This document shows positions 11,540 through 20,869 of a DNA stretch of 64,000 nt, piece by piece. The position numbers and the translations under genes are program-made. Position 1 is the stretch's first letter. The number at the start of each line of letters is the position of its first letter. The notes beneath the pieces are model-generated. The model did not search any database, was not told the DNA's origin, and was given only the letters and a program-made list of their open reading frames with translations. The stretch is from positions 3,893,501 to 3,957,500 of the forward strand of contig WPIO01000031.1 in NCBI GenBank assembly GCA_009760855.2. The letters are read 5' to 3'. This DNA comes from Cristatella mucedo. Its lineage: Eukaryota; Bryozoa; Phylactolaemata; Cristatellidae.

Positions 11540-14500
11540 TACGTCGGCAGTGTGACAAGGGTTATAGTATCGTGTGCCTCTAGCAGTCCATGTGTATGTA
11601 ACCTGACGGACTTTGCTGTTATTTCATTTATTGCTGCAACTCTATCTCATATGGCATCAGCGACCATTTGATCGTTTTTCATGCTGCTTTTATTGGTAAA
11701 TATTTGATGGCATGGACATCACTCCTTTGGTTTCAGGAGCTCATTCGTACTGACGTGAAAGACAAAATTGTCAGGGAGTATCGAGGTAATGTGATGGATC
11801 TGACTGACTCCCTGGTTCTCATCGACCAAGTAATTGGATTTTTGGTAGCAACCAACGTTCCGGGCGACACCCCGTTGTGGAAATATGTGCACGATGTTTT
11901 ACACGTAGATCAGAAGATAAGGGCTTACTCAGTGAGGAAATACAGTGCTTTACTTACAGCTGTGCATAATTCCTGCGTGGAGCTGCTTGTGGCACGTGGT
12001 TGCTATAATCGTCCGTTAATAACCTGCACAAGTGTTTGTTAATGCTGAGATATCTCTTCGTTATAAGGTACTGAAGAACTGTTGCTTACGTCATGTGAAA
12101 GCCTTATGGCTGTTGCTGTCACTGGAAAGAACCAAGGTCCTAGCAAGGAGTCAGCAGGTAGTAGCTGTTCTCGACCTATTATGTTATCAATAAAAAATCT
12201 ACCATACAATTTTGTAACCTCGGGATTTGTCAGGGTGGTTTTTTGAGTTGCATTGCTATGTCTGATTTGTGTGCTTTAAAGATGTGAGTTATGGTGCAGA
12301 ATCGATTCGTGGCATGTGGGAATGACACAGCATTTAGCAGAGAGCTCACTCTCACGTAAAGCTAACCGGGAGGTGTTTGAATCTTAAGTTGCGTGCTGGT
12401 AAAGGTGACTGATAATTAATAATTAATATAATTAATAATAATAATTAATATATAATATATATATATAATAATTAATCGTAACTTCAGAAGCTGGAGCACT
12501 GCATCTAGCTTTCTATTGTGAATGTTGTAATTGCATTCGTTCTGACTCTGCACTCTGTGGCAGCAACAAGAATGTGTGCGGAGCAATACTGGGTTTGTAG
12601 GTGTTCTCACATTGAACAAGCAGATGACAATCAGAGAAGTAAAGTCGGCTTCAATTTTTTCAAAAATGAGTTATTTTTCCTCAGTAGAGTAAGCAGCTCC
12701 TTACCAATTCTGCTTTCTCCTCCACCTCCTTTGCCTCCTACTCTCCTCCTTCTTCGAGACTTTGCTGCTCCGATGTGATACATGGAGCAAGGGGCCAATG
12801 TTCGAATGGAGTAGCAGGAAAATACAGCAACGAGTGGAGACAACCCATACCCCTCCACAACGAGTATCCTCAAGAGAGGTCGATGCTTAAGTTGCATATA
12901 TGGGCTTTAGTCAAAGATATAGCTAGCTGTGTTGCCTTGGAGTGGGAGGGAGGGAGAGGGGTGGCAAATACAGCTGTTGTGCCTGCAGTGGTGAGAACGA
13001 AGGAAGGATAACTAGAAACTAGAATGAAGGTGCACCTTGGAAAGATTGAACTCACTCTCAAGCTTTCCTTGTCTCATCTGCTTCCCGTCATCAGCTCCAC
13101 AATCAAGTCTGCCTACTTTCAGCTGCATGACATTGCTGAAATTCGGGCTTGTTTAGACAGTGATACCTCATCTAAGTTGGTCCATGCATTTATGACATCC
13201 CGTCTTGACTTCTGTAATTCACTGCTTGCCGGTCTACCGGCCTGTGCAATCGGAAGCTTACAGCTGGTGCAAAACTCTGCAGCTAGGCTTGTCTGTCGAG
13301 CATGCAGTTGTCACATCGCACCACTTCTCGCCGCCCTGCACTGGCTGTCAGTCAAGCAACGCATCGGCTTCAAGGTTTTGTCGCTCACTTTCAGGTCCCT
13401 TCATTCTTTGGCTCCAGCCTACCTATCAGATCCCACCAGGCTAAGCATCGTACCACCTGCTTTTTGAATCTAACTGTTTACCTATACTTCGTACAAACCT
13501 CAAATCCTTTGGAGGCCGTGTAGGGGCTCGTGGGCGCGTGACGGCGGCTCGACGAAGAGCAAATCGAGCTGTTGTGAGCTGTCGCGTTGTCGACGACGGC
13601 TGTATTATATCGCTCACAGGCAACATAAGCAAGGGAGCGTACATACTGATAGTAGCCGTCGTGCGTGCTGCTCCGGAGCACGTGGTGTTAAGAGAGAAGA
13701 GAGTGGATAGTGTGCATACGCACAGGCCGACGCACAGGCAGAAAGGGAATATCGAAGCAAGAAACGCGTCACGTGCCAGCAAGGTGCTCGCCCGTCGGGC
13801 CGACGGAACGTCGGCTGGGGGCGGAACCGCATGACGGTGATGACACACACACGGCCGTGCCTTTAGTTCGCATGCACCCAGAGCCCGGAACACACTCTCG
13901 ACCTGCGTCGCGACATCCCCTGACTTGACCACATTTAAAAAGAACTTCAAAGCGCACCTATTTAGGACAGCATTTAGTTGGTCCCCATGACGCGTGCTTC
14001 ATTTGCTTATTCGTGCTGACACTGTGCATGCTGCCACTAACCAAATTTGCATGCTGGCCCTGTGCATGTCATCCATGACCATGCTATTCTTGTTATTTAT
14101 TGAGCATGCTACTACTAACCATTCAATCATGCTTCCTTTGTAGCAAATGTATAGCGCCTATAAAGAGTTCTCTGAGGGCACTTTATCAAGTGTGTTATTA
14201 TTATCTGATCGACCATGATATGGTTTGTTGTCTTGGCATTTTAAGGGTTCTTTTGTGCTGATCAGTATGGATTATTAGTCGAAGCTGATCCCAGCTTTTC
14301 TCTAACTATAATCGGAGCTTGAGGGGTCAAGGAGTGAGCCACTATGCATGAGAGTTGCTGGCATAAACAGATTAAAAGAAGCACGTGTGCGTATATGCAC
14401 CAGTATTGTTACAAGTGTGCTTACTTTCCTTGATTTTTCTGTGAAAGTACCATAACTGTCGGTAGACAGGCTGCTGTTAAGTTGTTATAGCAATTCCAGA

Positions 14501-15155
14501 TGCGCAGGGATCGAGGAAGTTGTGCAAGTGCCGCCGAGTCGTTGGATCAGTACTTGTGGCCAGACTGGTTCAGTGGAGTGGACGAACGATATTCACAATC
14601 ATCACCTGAATTCGAAAATTTGAAGCGAACTATTACGTCGCTGCCGCGGCTCCATTGTGCGCAGGCAACGAACAGCGTTCTTGAGATTTTATATGAATTC
14701 ATCTTACTGAAACTTTCGACCGCAAGTGCTGCAGAGACCGGCTCGACAGTAGCAGATGATGACGAGGCATTCCAGCCCCAATATCCGTGAGTTGCTAGAG
14801 CATTTTGGCATTAAAAACCTGTCAGCGCCCATGCCTTGGCAGGCTTTGTGAGAATGCTGACTGCTGAGGGCAAGATATTCTGAAAATTCCACCGTGCGGA
14901 CTGCTGTATTCCCCTAATTTCAGATTGTTTGAGACCCTCATCGAATACGCCGATGCACTGTATAGCGGCAACAACGGTGAGAAAACTCCGATTGATGACA
15001 AAGTAGACTCGTTTTTGAAGCATCTATCCACCAACTTGCATGAGCTGCAGCTTCAGCATGCAGTTCAGACCTGGGTGCTTATCTTAGACATCAGTCTCAG
15101 TAAAGCAGGCGGTGATACCGGTGAAACCGAGAATTCGGTCAATAGTGAAGCATAA
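1750..15155 (+). CDS. RNF213: RNF213 (mysterin) E3 ubiquitin ligase, C-terminal part, 11 exons, 5' end outside window
   Basis: RNF213 is a giant cytosolic AAA+ ATPase and E3 ligase linked to lipid droplets and to ubiquitin coating of intracellular bacteria. Exons read here are 1750-1784, 5225-5322, 5414-5748, 6957-7039, 9273-9723, 9891-10164, 11068-11374, 11737-11931, 12068-12157, 14500-14786 and 14924-15155 (stop TAA). Every junction is GT-AG and keeps phase, giving about 794 residues. In order they encode the RZ zinc finger, the DSTKPGHILG segment, the helical E3-back and the C-terminal domain. Colinear similarity to vertebrate RNF213 runs to the end, for example ALATINYLPDIVSLTALL, GRRGLALCPVALATYLGKLH, PIILANCEYSFKVGEG, and the final ILYEFILLKL and QTWVLILDISL segments. 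The AAA+ modules and RING lie upstream of the window. Family assignment is very secure; the first exon boundary is the weakest part. Confidence 0.92.
1785..5224 (+). other. RNF213 intron between the two RZ-finger exons
   Basis: A 3.44-kb interval with one diverged SINE (about 3,075-3,232) and no other feature I can support. Open frames in it show no family similarity. Confidence 0.6.
3075..3232 (+). mobile_element. tRNA-derived SINE, diverged copy
   Basis: It contains GACCGAGGTCGTGGGCTCGA (B-box region) and a tail with TTAGAGACTAAGTTCTC and TTAGGGCGCTATGCAAATG. Both parts match the better copies at 31.8, 33.7, 37.3 and 52.4 kb. The A-box end is degraded and an AT-rich stretch follows the tail. 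Confidence 0.6.
5225..5322 (+). other. RNF213: RNF213 exon: second half of RZ-type zinc finger
   Basis: After a TTGTAG acceptor the phase-0 frame reads CGKPFTLGNCHC followed by GGTIGGTGHQ, the second half of the RZ finger with its typical IGG-x2-H tail. It ends at ACGTGAGT with two bases of a Thr codon, completed by the C that opens the next exon at 5414. The zinc pair here is C-x-C, whereas the family normally has C-x2-C. Confidence 0.85.
5414..7039 (+). other. RNF213: RNF213 exons 3-4: E3-back helical region
   Basis: Exon 5414-5748 opens with KDSTKPGHILG, the conserved segment that follows the RZ finger. It continues through LHMTLYASAA, LPADVLGFLWRHIFNDL and LGKSLDDCIVFLHAIV, all matching the helical E3-back. 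Exon 6957-7039 (acceptor AACTTGCAG, donor GTACGT) encodes WDTQPGRRQWEASV, equivalent to the conserved Trp-containing segment before the next domain. The single G ending exon 3 joins GC at 6957 to make Gly. Confidence 0.88.
5749..6956 (+). other. RNF213 intron, no feature seen
   Basis: The interval between exons 3 and 4. Short open frames here have no recognisable similarity, and no repeat copy was identified. Confidence 0.5.
7040..9272 (+). other. RNF213 intron with AT-rich block
   Basis: Bases 7,140-7,760 are markedly AT-rich (runs of AAAATTAAAATC type and a TATTATTATTATTG segment), unlike the flanking intron. 7,800-9,272 shows no supported exon or repeat. Confidence 0.5.
10165..11067 (+). 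other. RNF213 intron, no feature seen
   Basis: The interval between exons 6 and 7. Nothing beyond ordinary intron sequence is visible; the acceptor is TACTTTCCAG ending at 11067. Confidence 0.55.
11474..11536. repeat. (AT)n microsatellite, about 31 units
   Basis: An uninterrupted AT dinucleotide array in the RNF213 intron between exons ending at 11374 and starting at 11737. Likely length-variable. Confidence 0.97.
12410..12478. repeat. AT-rich low-complexity tract
   Basis: TAATTAATAATTAATATAAT-type sequence with a short (AT)n core, within the RNF213 intron between exons 9 and 10. Confidence 0.85.
13070..14205 (+). mobile_element. LINE family B (CR1/L2-like), 3' part, interrupted by an insertion
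   Basis: The + frame reads [49 protein letters not shown] and LLAALHWLSVKQRI, typical of the end of a non-LTR retrotransposon polyprotein. It is broken at 13,520 by a 332-bp insertion and resumes with SPDLTTFKKNFKAHLFRTAF at about 13,915. The 3' UTR follows, with GCGCCTATAAAGAG, CTCTGAGGGCACTTTATCAAG and a short ATT tail. It lies in sense orientation in an RNF213 intron. The upstream part of the element (endonuclease and most of the RT) is missing. Confidence 0.88.
13521..13852. mobile_element. 332-bp GC-rich insertion with 7-bp target-site duplication
   Basis: GGCCGTG occurs at 13514-13520 and again at 13853-13859, exactly where LINE family B copies are continuous (compare the - strand copy near 20.34-20.40 kb). 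The inserted DNA is richer in G, C and CpG than its surroundings and ends in GATGACACACACAC, like a short simple-repeat tail. It has no recognisable protein. It may be a SINE-like element or a MITE; no clear tRNA A/B boxes or terminal inverted repeats were found. Confidence 0.65.
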
Positions 15156-15423
15156 TTTACTTGGATATGCTCAAAGCTCGAAAGGAACTTTCAGGAGCTT
15201 GCTTGAACTGTAGGTGGTGGTTTCCTTGCTTGATCAAACTTGATCCGTTTTGCCATGTTGTGGTTGGGAATTCCTGTTCCTGTGTCCTGCCTATCCACCT
15301 TTCATTTCTTGTCGCCAACCACTTCACTTTCAGCTTAATTTTGCACCTGCATGTCGTTTCCTAAGACGAGCTTAGTTTTCTTGCTGCAATTGCTGTTTGT
15401 CACGTTAAGCAAATACTTTCACT

Positions 15424-15478
15424 GCTTGCTGCTGCTGCTGCTGCTGCTTCGCACGCGCCATTGTAGTTTTGAAATAAA
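15424..15478 (+). terminator. RNF213: RNF213 3' UTR end: GCT repeat and AATAAA signal
   Basis: A (GCT)n tract of about seven units at 15427-15448 is followed by AATAAA at 15473-15478, 318 bases after the stop codon and in the right orientation. It is the first canonical polyadenylation signal downstream of the stop, so the transcript probably ends near 15,490-15,510. Confidence 0.6.
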
Positions 15479-16714
15479 GAAATGGCACTCAGTGTATCTT
15501 TTGCTATATCATAGTATTATAATATCTTTTAAATAGCATCCTGACAGTGCCAAAGCTCTCTATTCGGGTGCTTTACAACTTGGTGCCAGAGAAGACATAA
15601 CATTCACGAGAGTTAGTTACTCGCTAGGTATTGTGCTTAGACGAGCGTACGAAAACAGATAAACGAAGACTAGCGTGGCCACTGGCTAGTAGCACGCTAG
15701 AGGCTAGTAGCACGCACGCTTTTTAGTAAAAATGCTCTGACTCATGCACGGGAGAGCATGCAAAGCCCAGCGAAGAAAAGACACGAATTTGATTGCCAGA
15801 TGATCAGATCAAATGAACAGAGTGAGCAGAACAGCATGCATCTTCAGCTGAGACTTAAATAAGGTCCAAAGTCATCGCAGGTGGTGACAGAAGCCGTCAG
15901 CAAGTTCCAGACTGGTGATTCACACAAACTGGACGCCAAATCACAAAAAGATTTCAATTTAGTAGGCTATCCACAAAAGGTCCTAAATCAGTCTTGATAG
16001 CCCCCTCCGTTTGCAGCAGCATCGTGACGCTGGGCCACTGGCATTAAAATGCCACACACTGATGGCTTGTCGGATCTGTTCAGATGTAGGCTAGGTTGAC
16101 GTTTGCAGGACATGCGTCGAGACTCAGTCATTTTGCCCCTGCATTAGCCGACGACGATAAGAACATTACTGCTATACGACACGGATAGTTTTGATAGTTG
16201 GATTAATTATTCAAACGGCCTTCTGTCAGAATGTGAGTGCATAGACATTGGTTACTACAGTGAGTTCTATCGAACTATATTTTTGTTCAGATTGCTTTTG
16301 AGTTGGTAGGAAAGTTGAGATTAATACAAGATAAGCCTACCCTGGCCTGGAGAAAACCAGCGATTTCCCTCATCATTCTTGTCGATCAAAGCTGCAGTTA
16401 AATCTTGTATTTTCTATAGCAGCTCTAAGCACATGTTCGTGCCGAACATTTGGTAACTAGAACCGTTGACTTATGGGTGCCAACTAGGTGAAGATTTCGA
16501 CAGGTGGGCATGACCGGCATTTTTATTTTCCTTCGACATGAATAGTCGAAAATAACCAAAATTTATCTTTGACTAGGTTTTAGCTGACGGTGCTAACAAA
16601 GAACATCTTTCCAAATTGATCCATTCCAACTTTAATCGAATGTTTTTTTTCGAAAAGTCTTAACAGTTACTTTTTTAGAAAAATGAACAGCATATCTCTT
16701 TGAGAACTGTAGAA

Positions 16715-16748
16715 AATGGAAGTTATACATATGTGTATAACTTCCATT
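16715..16748. repeat. Perfect 15-bp inverted repeat, 4-nt loop
   Basis: AATGGAAGTTATACA (16715-16729) is the exact reverse complement of 16734-16748, with loop TATG. No neighbouring gene is known. Confidence 0.85.
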
Positions 16749-17288
16749 GGAGCTTTAGAAAATGTAAATGCTAACATAAAAACATGGAGCTCTATGAAGC
16801 GTTTATTGCATACCGAAATTTTTCCAATGTGGAAGGATTTCGTTACTTGAGCCAAGATGCGAGCTAGCTTACGATCATGTTTATGGCCATGCAAGTAACT
16901 ATAATAATAATCAATTTGTTTGGAACTTTAAGAGAACTAAATCTCTGTTTCAGCAATTTACAAATTAAAGTTTGATTCAACTGCACACAAGCGATGACTC
17001 GGAATCACCGTAGCAAGCCAAGTCCGATAGAGCTATTTCAGCCTCCATGCCATCCACCGCCAGACGGCCTCCACCGTAGCTGTCCAAAACATGTACGCCC
17101 CGACCGGTATCCCCATTGTGTGAATGGTCACATAAGACGATAGTTCCATATCGTAATGGGCTACATGAGACGCTTATTCACGCGGAAACTCACAGTGAGC
17201 CACCACACGACTGCTCTGCCCGGCGTCCCAGTCGCAACTGAACACTCGGTTCTCATACTCGACCCTCCTTTCAGGAAGCGGCCCGCCC

Positions 17289-17362
17289 ATCAAAGGCTGG
17301 CTGAGCCACATCAAAGGCTGGCTGAGCCACATCAGAGGCTGACTGAGCCACATCAGAGGCGC
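17289..17362. repeat. 21-bp tandem repeat, about 3.5 units
   Basis: The unit starts CATCAAAGGCTGGCTGAGCC and repeats with few changes (AAAGG to AGAGG, GGCTGG to GGCTGA). On the + strand it would read as a repeating HQRLAEP heptapeptide, but there is no support for a gene. Confidence 0.85.
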
Positions 17363-18024
17363 ACTAGAGTGCACCAGCCGAGCGACGCCACGAAATCGAA
17401 CCACGTCTATCTACTGTAAAGCTCTGCAACCACTTGCGTAAGGCAGGACGGGCTGTTTTGGAGCGTCCGACAGACTCAACGCTCTCTCTTCCCACCAAAA
17501 GCCGACAGAGCAGTAGTCTCACATTGCTCATTTGCTCAGCTCGACGCGAAAAATGCACTCCCTCGGGGCGAAATTGGTATTTTTTAGCGTCTACTCTCTC
17601 GATTATCGCTAATGGCTCGGTGGTTTACTGTGGTAGGTGCCCCATATTGCCTAACGTGAACTGCGCTTTGACACTAATGAATTTACCCAAGGTGGGGTGG
17701 AAGAGGTCTTCATACCAGGCCAGAAGAGTGCAAGTCTCCGAATGCTCTGCTGGTGAATGGGAATATACCATTTAGCAGATGCCCAGATTGAATTTACCAT
17801 CCACTATCTGCCGAACGCAGTTGCGGCTTCGGCAAGGACGAAAAGTCAGGCCTGTACCTTTAACGTAGGTATTTGTTCCTATTCGGTGGTAGCTTCAAAA
17901 CGGGGTGGCATAATATTTTTGGACTCTAGGTTTAGGTGAGGACAGACTCAGGCTCAATGAAGTTCCAGCAACCATAACGTAGACATGTTCCGTACCATCT
18001 AATCACGCTGTGTATACTGGACAT

Positions 18025-18089
18025 GCAGGTGGCACACCGCGTAGTATTCAGTCACCAAGTGACTGAATACTACGCGGTGTGCCACCTGC
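18025..18089. repeat. Perfect palindrome: 31-bp arms, 3-nt spacer
   Basis: The arm starting GCAGGTGGCACACCGCG at 18025-18055 is repeated in exact reverse complement at 18059-18089, separated only by CAA. The flanks differ. The perfect match implies either a recent or conserved hairpin, or a fold-back assembly artefact. Confidence 0.95.
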
Positions 18090-19559
18090 TTCACAACTCA
18101 AGAGTTATTGAGCTAATTTTTTCCTCTGACTATTGCTTTCCCTGCTACTCTAACCCGTCGTCGATCTTTATCCTTCTATAATGTCTCGTACGGTCTTGAG
18201 TACACTATAGAATACACTGTGGTAATGAGATCACCAGCCCATTGCGTGCTGAGTTGAGCCGTAAGACGCACATTCTCAGACGATTGGCTTAGACTGAGGC
18301 TCGCTGTACAGGAAAGGAGTGACAGCTGAATGCAAGGATTTATTTTCATCCCTTCGATCTCTTTCTGCAGTCGTAATGTCTGACATGGATTCTAATAGGT
18401 TACGTTTCACTGTTACAGGTTTTCGGCAAGCGCCACTGCAGGAAAATACCACACGCCTGCTGGTTTCAATGATTTCGGTAATAGTTGATCAAATCCACAA
18501 TGCAGAGCAAAAGGAAACAAGCAGCTATGAAATCCTCCTCTGCTCCCCCCTCCCCAAGAATGGTTTACCACGCTGAAGCCTGTATGCTTCAGCATTACGA
18601 GACCTCAAGTAACTGATAGTCTAAGAGTGCACTTGCGAGTAACATCCGATTTTATCCTATACCTTCCCTAATAAAATAAGGCTAGGTAGTACCACATATT
18701 TCGTACATTTGATCAAACTTGGGAAGACGGCTTTCTGTCGAGCTACGGGTATATCATGAGCTAGCACATACTTGAGAATATACGCACGTAGTTGCTGCTA
18801 CTTTTCGTCCCTGTCAAACAAGATCTAGCTTCTTGCGTTGCCATGGGACAAGAAAATTCCCAGCCTTGCCGAAACTCTAACCTTTTGAGGGCAGTTGGCT
18901 GACAATGTTAAAAACGAACGTCAGTTTGATGCAAATCGTAAGAAGCCGGGCTGGAGTGGATCAGATATTTAGTAGAAAGTGCACAAGTCAGTTAGTTGTT
19001 CTTCATTGTAAGAGGCTGGTCGGGCGTGTCCAACCGACCGAACGCTGAAGCTGCTAGGGTAAGTAGGTCAACTGAAACAATTACGACTAAAATACGCTTT
19101 TACTCACATTTATGACAGTTCGTAGGGACTAGGCACACGATATGATGATCGGCTGCGTTTTACTTGCTTTTAAATGGTGTCAAGCCAGGAGATGTACCAA
19201 ACGCCTGAAACATAAGAACTCTCGGCTCGGTCTCCGAGTGATTTACAGTTGGCTAGACGTGTAGCGAAACGACCAGATTCAGATGAGCAGCTCTAAGGTC
19301 GAAAGCCTGAGGAGCATTTTAGATACTTAAGCCGGAGCAAGAGCACGAAATAATGTAACAGTTTTGCAATAAGTGCACTAAAGTGAAATAGGGACGTAAT
19401 TTTTGGTGAGAAATTGCTGAGCTGCGAGACACCAGAGCCAAGCACTAATGTACAGTTCGCACGTTTGCTTTACACCAGCTTGGCCTTAATGGAAGAAAAG
19501 ACTTCTAGAAAGAAATCTTGAACAACTTGAAAAATAATTCACAATATCCTTTGACATGA

Positions 19560-19785
19560 CAACATTAAATAGAAGCTTAAAAAGCACCTGTTTATTACAG
19601 CATTTGGTGGGACTTTAGGATTCGTCTTTCGTGTGCATGTACCGGCTTACACTATGGCTGTTGCTTACGGACGTTACTACCAAGCGTTTGGTAATGCTTT
19701 CTTTGCAGCATCTATAAAGTAGCTAGAGAGAGAGAGAATCAGATCTCCGAGTGCGCTATATAACTTTATTATTATTATTATTATT
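19560..19785 (+). mobile_element. LINE family B 3' end
   Basis: It starts in AAGCTTAAAAAGCACCTG, continues through the GCATTTGGTGGGACTTT block and TTTCTTTGCAGCATC, and ends in a GAGTGCGCTATATAAC hairpin and an (ATT)n tail. Truncated at the 5' side. Confidence 0.8.
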
Positions 19786-20209
19786 CTGCTCTATGAACGG
19801 CTAGCGTGAGAAGGCGCATGTGATTAACGGCAAGGCAGAAAAACACCTGCCCTTGAACCACGAGTGAGTGTGAAGGCATAAGTGCTAAAGCGTAAAGCAA
19901 TTAAGAGCAACGACAGTTGGAAGGTCCAGTGTGCCGTTCCGCGTCAATTGCATTCCCTCCTGGAAATGTCCTCATCAGCCTGCCCTCAACATGTACAGCC
20001 GTTCAACATCGCCTCCTGAGTGACCTTTTGCCAGAACTTTTCAAGAAGATGCTTCATAGGGCCCGGATCAAATCAGCCAGCCACCTACATGATTGAGTCT
20101 TTGACACGTGGTGAGGTTAGAGGGTACTCACACCATCTATCGGCGCCCAAGGGAGGTCAAAAGTAGGGTGATGGACCAGAGTTGGTAACATTTGTAAGCA
20201 TGAGTCTTA

Positions 20210-20865
20210 GTGTAAGCAGGTACATGCACACGAAGGACAACTCACAAAGTCTCACCAAATGCTGTAATAAACAGGTGCGTTTTAAGCTTCTTTTTAAATG
20301 TCATGTCAGGGGACGTTGTGCCCTGCGTCGGTAGTGAGCTCCAGGCTCTGTGAGCGGAGGAACTAAATGCACTGTCTCCAATGGTTTTGAGGTTCGTACG
20401 TATAAAATTAAAAGTAAGTAAGAAAAAAAAGTAAAAACAAAAGTAAAAACGTAAGAAAAAGGCAAAAGACAGAATCTTGAAGTCGATGTGCTGCTTGTTT
20501 GGGAGCCAGAAGGTCGGCGAGAAGTGGTGTCACGTGGCCATTTCGCCGCTCGTGACAGACGAGCCTGCAGCTGCAGAATTTTGCACCAGCTGTGAGCGCC
20601 TGACTGCACACGCAGGGAAACCAGCAGGCAGTGAGTTATAGAAGTCGAGACGGGATGTCACAAATGCATGGACCAACTTAGATGTGGTATCTTTATCTAA
20701 ACAAGCCCGAGTTTTGGCAATGTTATGTAGCCGAAAGTAAGCAGACTTGATTGTAGAGCTAATGTGGTCGTCTAATGAAAGGTCACTTTGGAACATGAGA
20801 CCTAGATTGCGTGCAGGTTAAACAGGAGATATGCTGGCGGAGCCCATTTTTAGCATCAGGTTTTC
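20210..20865 (-). mobile_element. LINE family B, 3' coding part
   Basis: The - strand reads SLDDHISSTIKSAYFRLHNI, FVTSRLDFYNSLPAGFPAC and QLVQNSAA, then shifts frame and gains an A-rich stretch near 20,410-20,460. It is a degraded copy of the element at 13.1 kb. The + strand of this copy shows what the uninterrupted 13.5-kb site should look like. Confidence 0.82.
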
Positions 20866-20869
20866 CAAT

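Larger units (their letters stand above)
9273..11931 (+). other. RNF213: RNF213 exons 5-8: C-terminal domain, proximal part
   Basis: Exon 9273-9723 begins after TTCTTTTAG with NYSNRIAAGLESI and ends HGN plus one base. Exon 9891-10164 follows TTTTTCAG and carries LRPLVENFIEAWN and the GRRGLALCP motif. Exon 11068-11374 carries FNFDAIQHQIM-like core residues and a -HKPMLNL- segment. Exon 11737-11931 carries DSLVLIDQVIGFLVAT and the GDTPLWKYVHDVL stretch. All four are close to vertebrate RNF213 in order and spacing. An AT dinucleotide microsatellite sits in the intron between the last two. Confidence 0.92.
12068..15155 (+). other. RNF213: RNF213 exons 9-11: C-terminal end of the protein
   Basis: Exon 12068-12157 (30 codons, phase 0 at both ends) reads LRHVKALWLLLSLERTKVL, the counterpart of the family's Leu-Trp-rich helix. 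A 2.3-kb intron holding an interrupted LINE follows. Exon 14500-14786 ends with VLEILYEFILLKL and the acidic -DDDEAFQPQYP- segment. Exon 14924-15155 encodes LFETLIEYADALY and QTWVLILDISL and stops at TAA 15153-15155. The last 16 or so residues (GGDTGETENSVNSEA) are acidic and not conserved. Confidence 0.9.
15479..19559. other. Intergenic DNA without recognised gene
   Basis: It contains hairpins at 16,715-16,748 and 18,025-18,089 and a short tandem repeat at 17,289-17,360. Several open frames of 60-113 codons show no family similarity and I regard them as chance. Confidence 0.5.

Noticed and set aside
13441-13957. Long open frames on both strands around 13.5-13.95 kb
   Set aside because: They span the 332-bp insertion and its LINE flanks; the open frames reflect GC-rich composition.
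18319-18576. 85-codon + frame in the 15.5-26.6 kb gap
   Set aside because: No similarity and no supporting splice or start context; length is within chance expectation.
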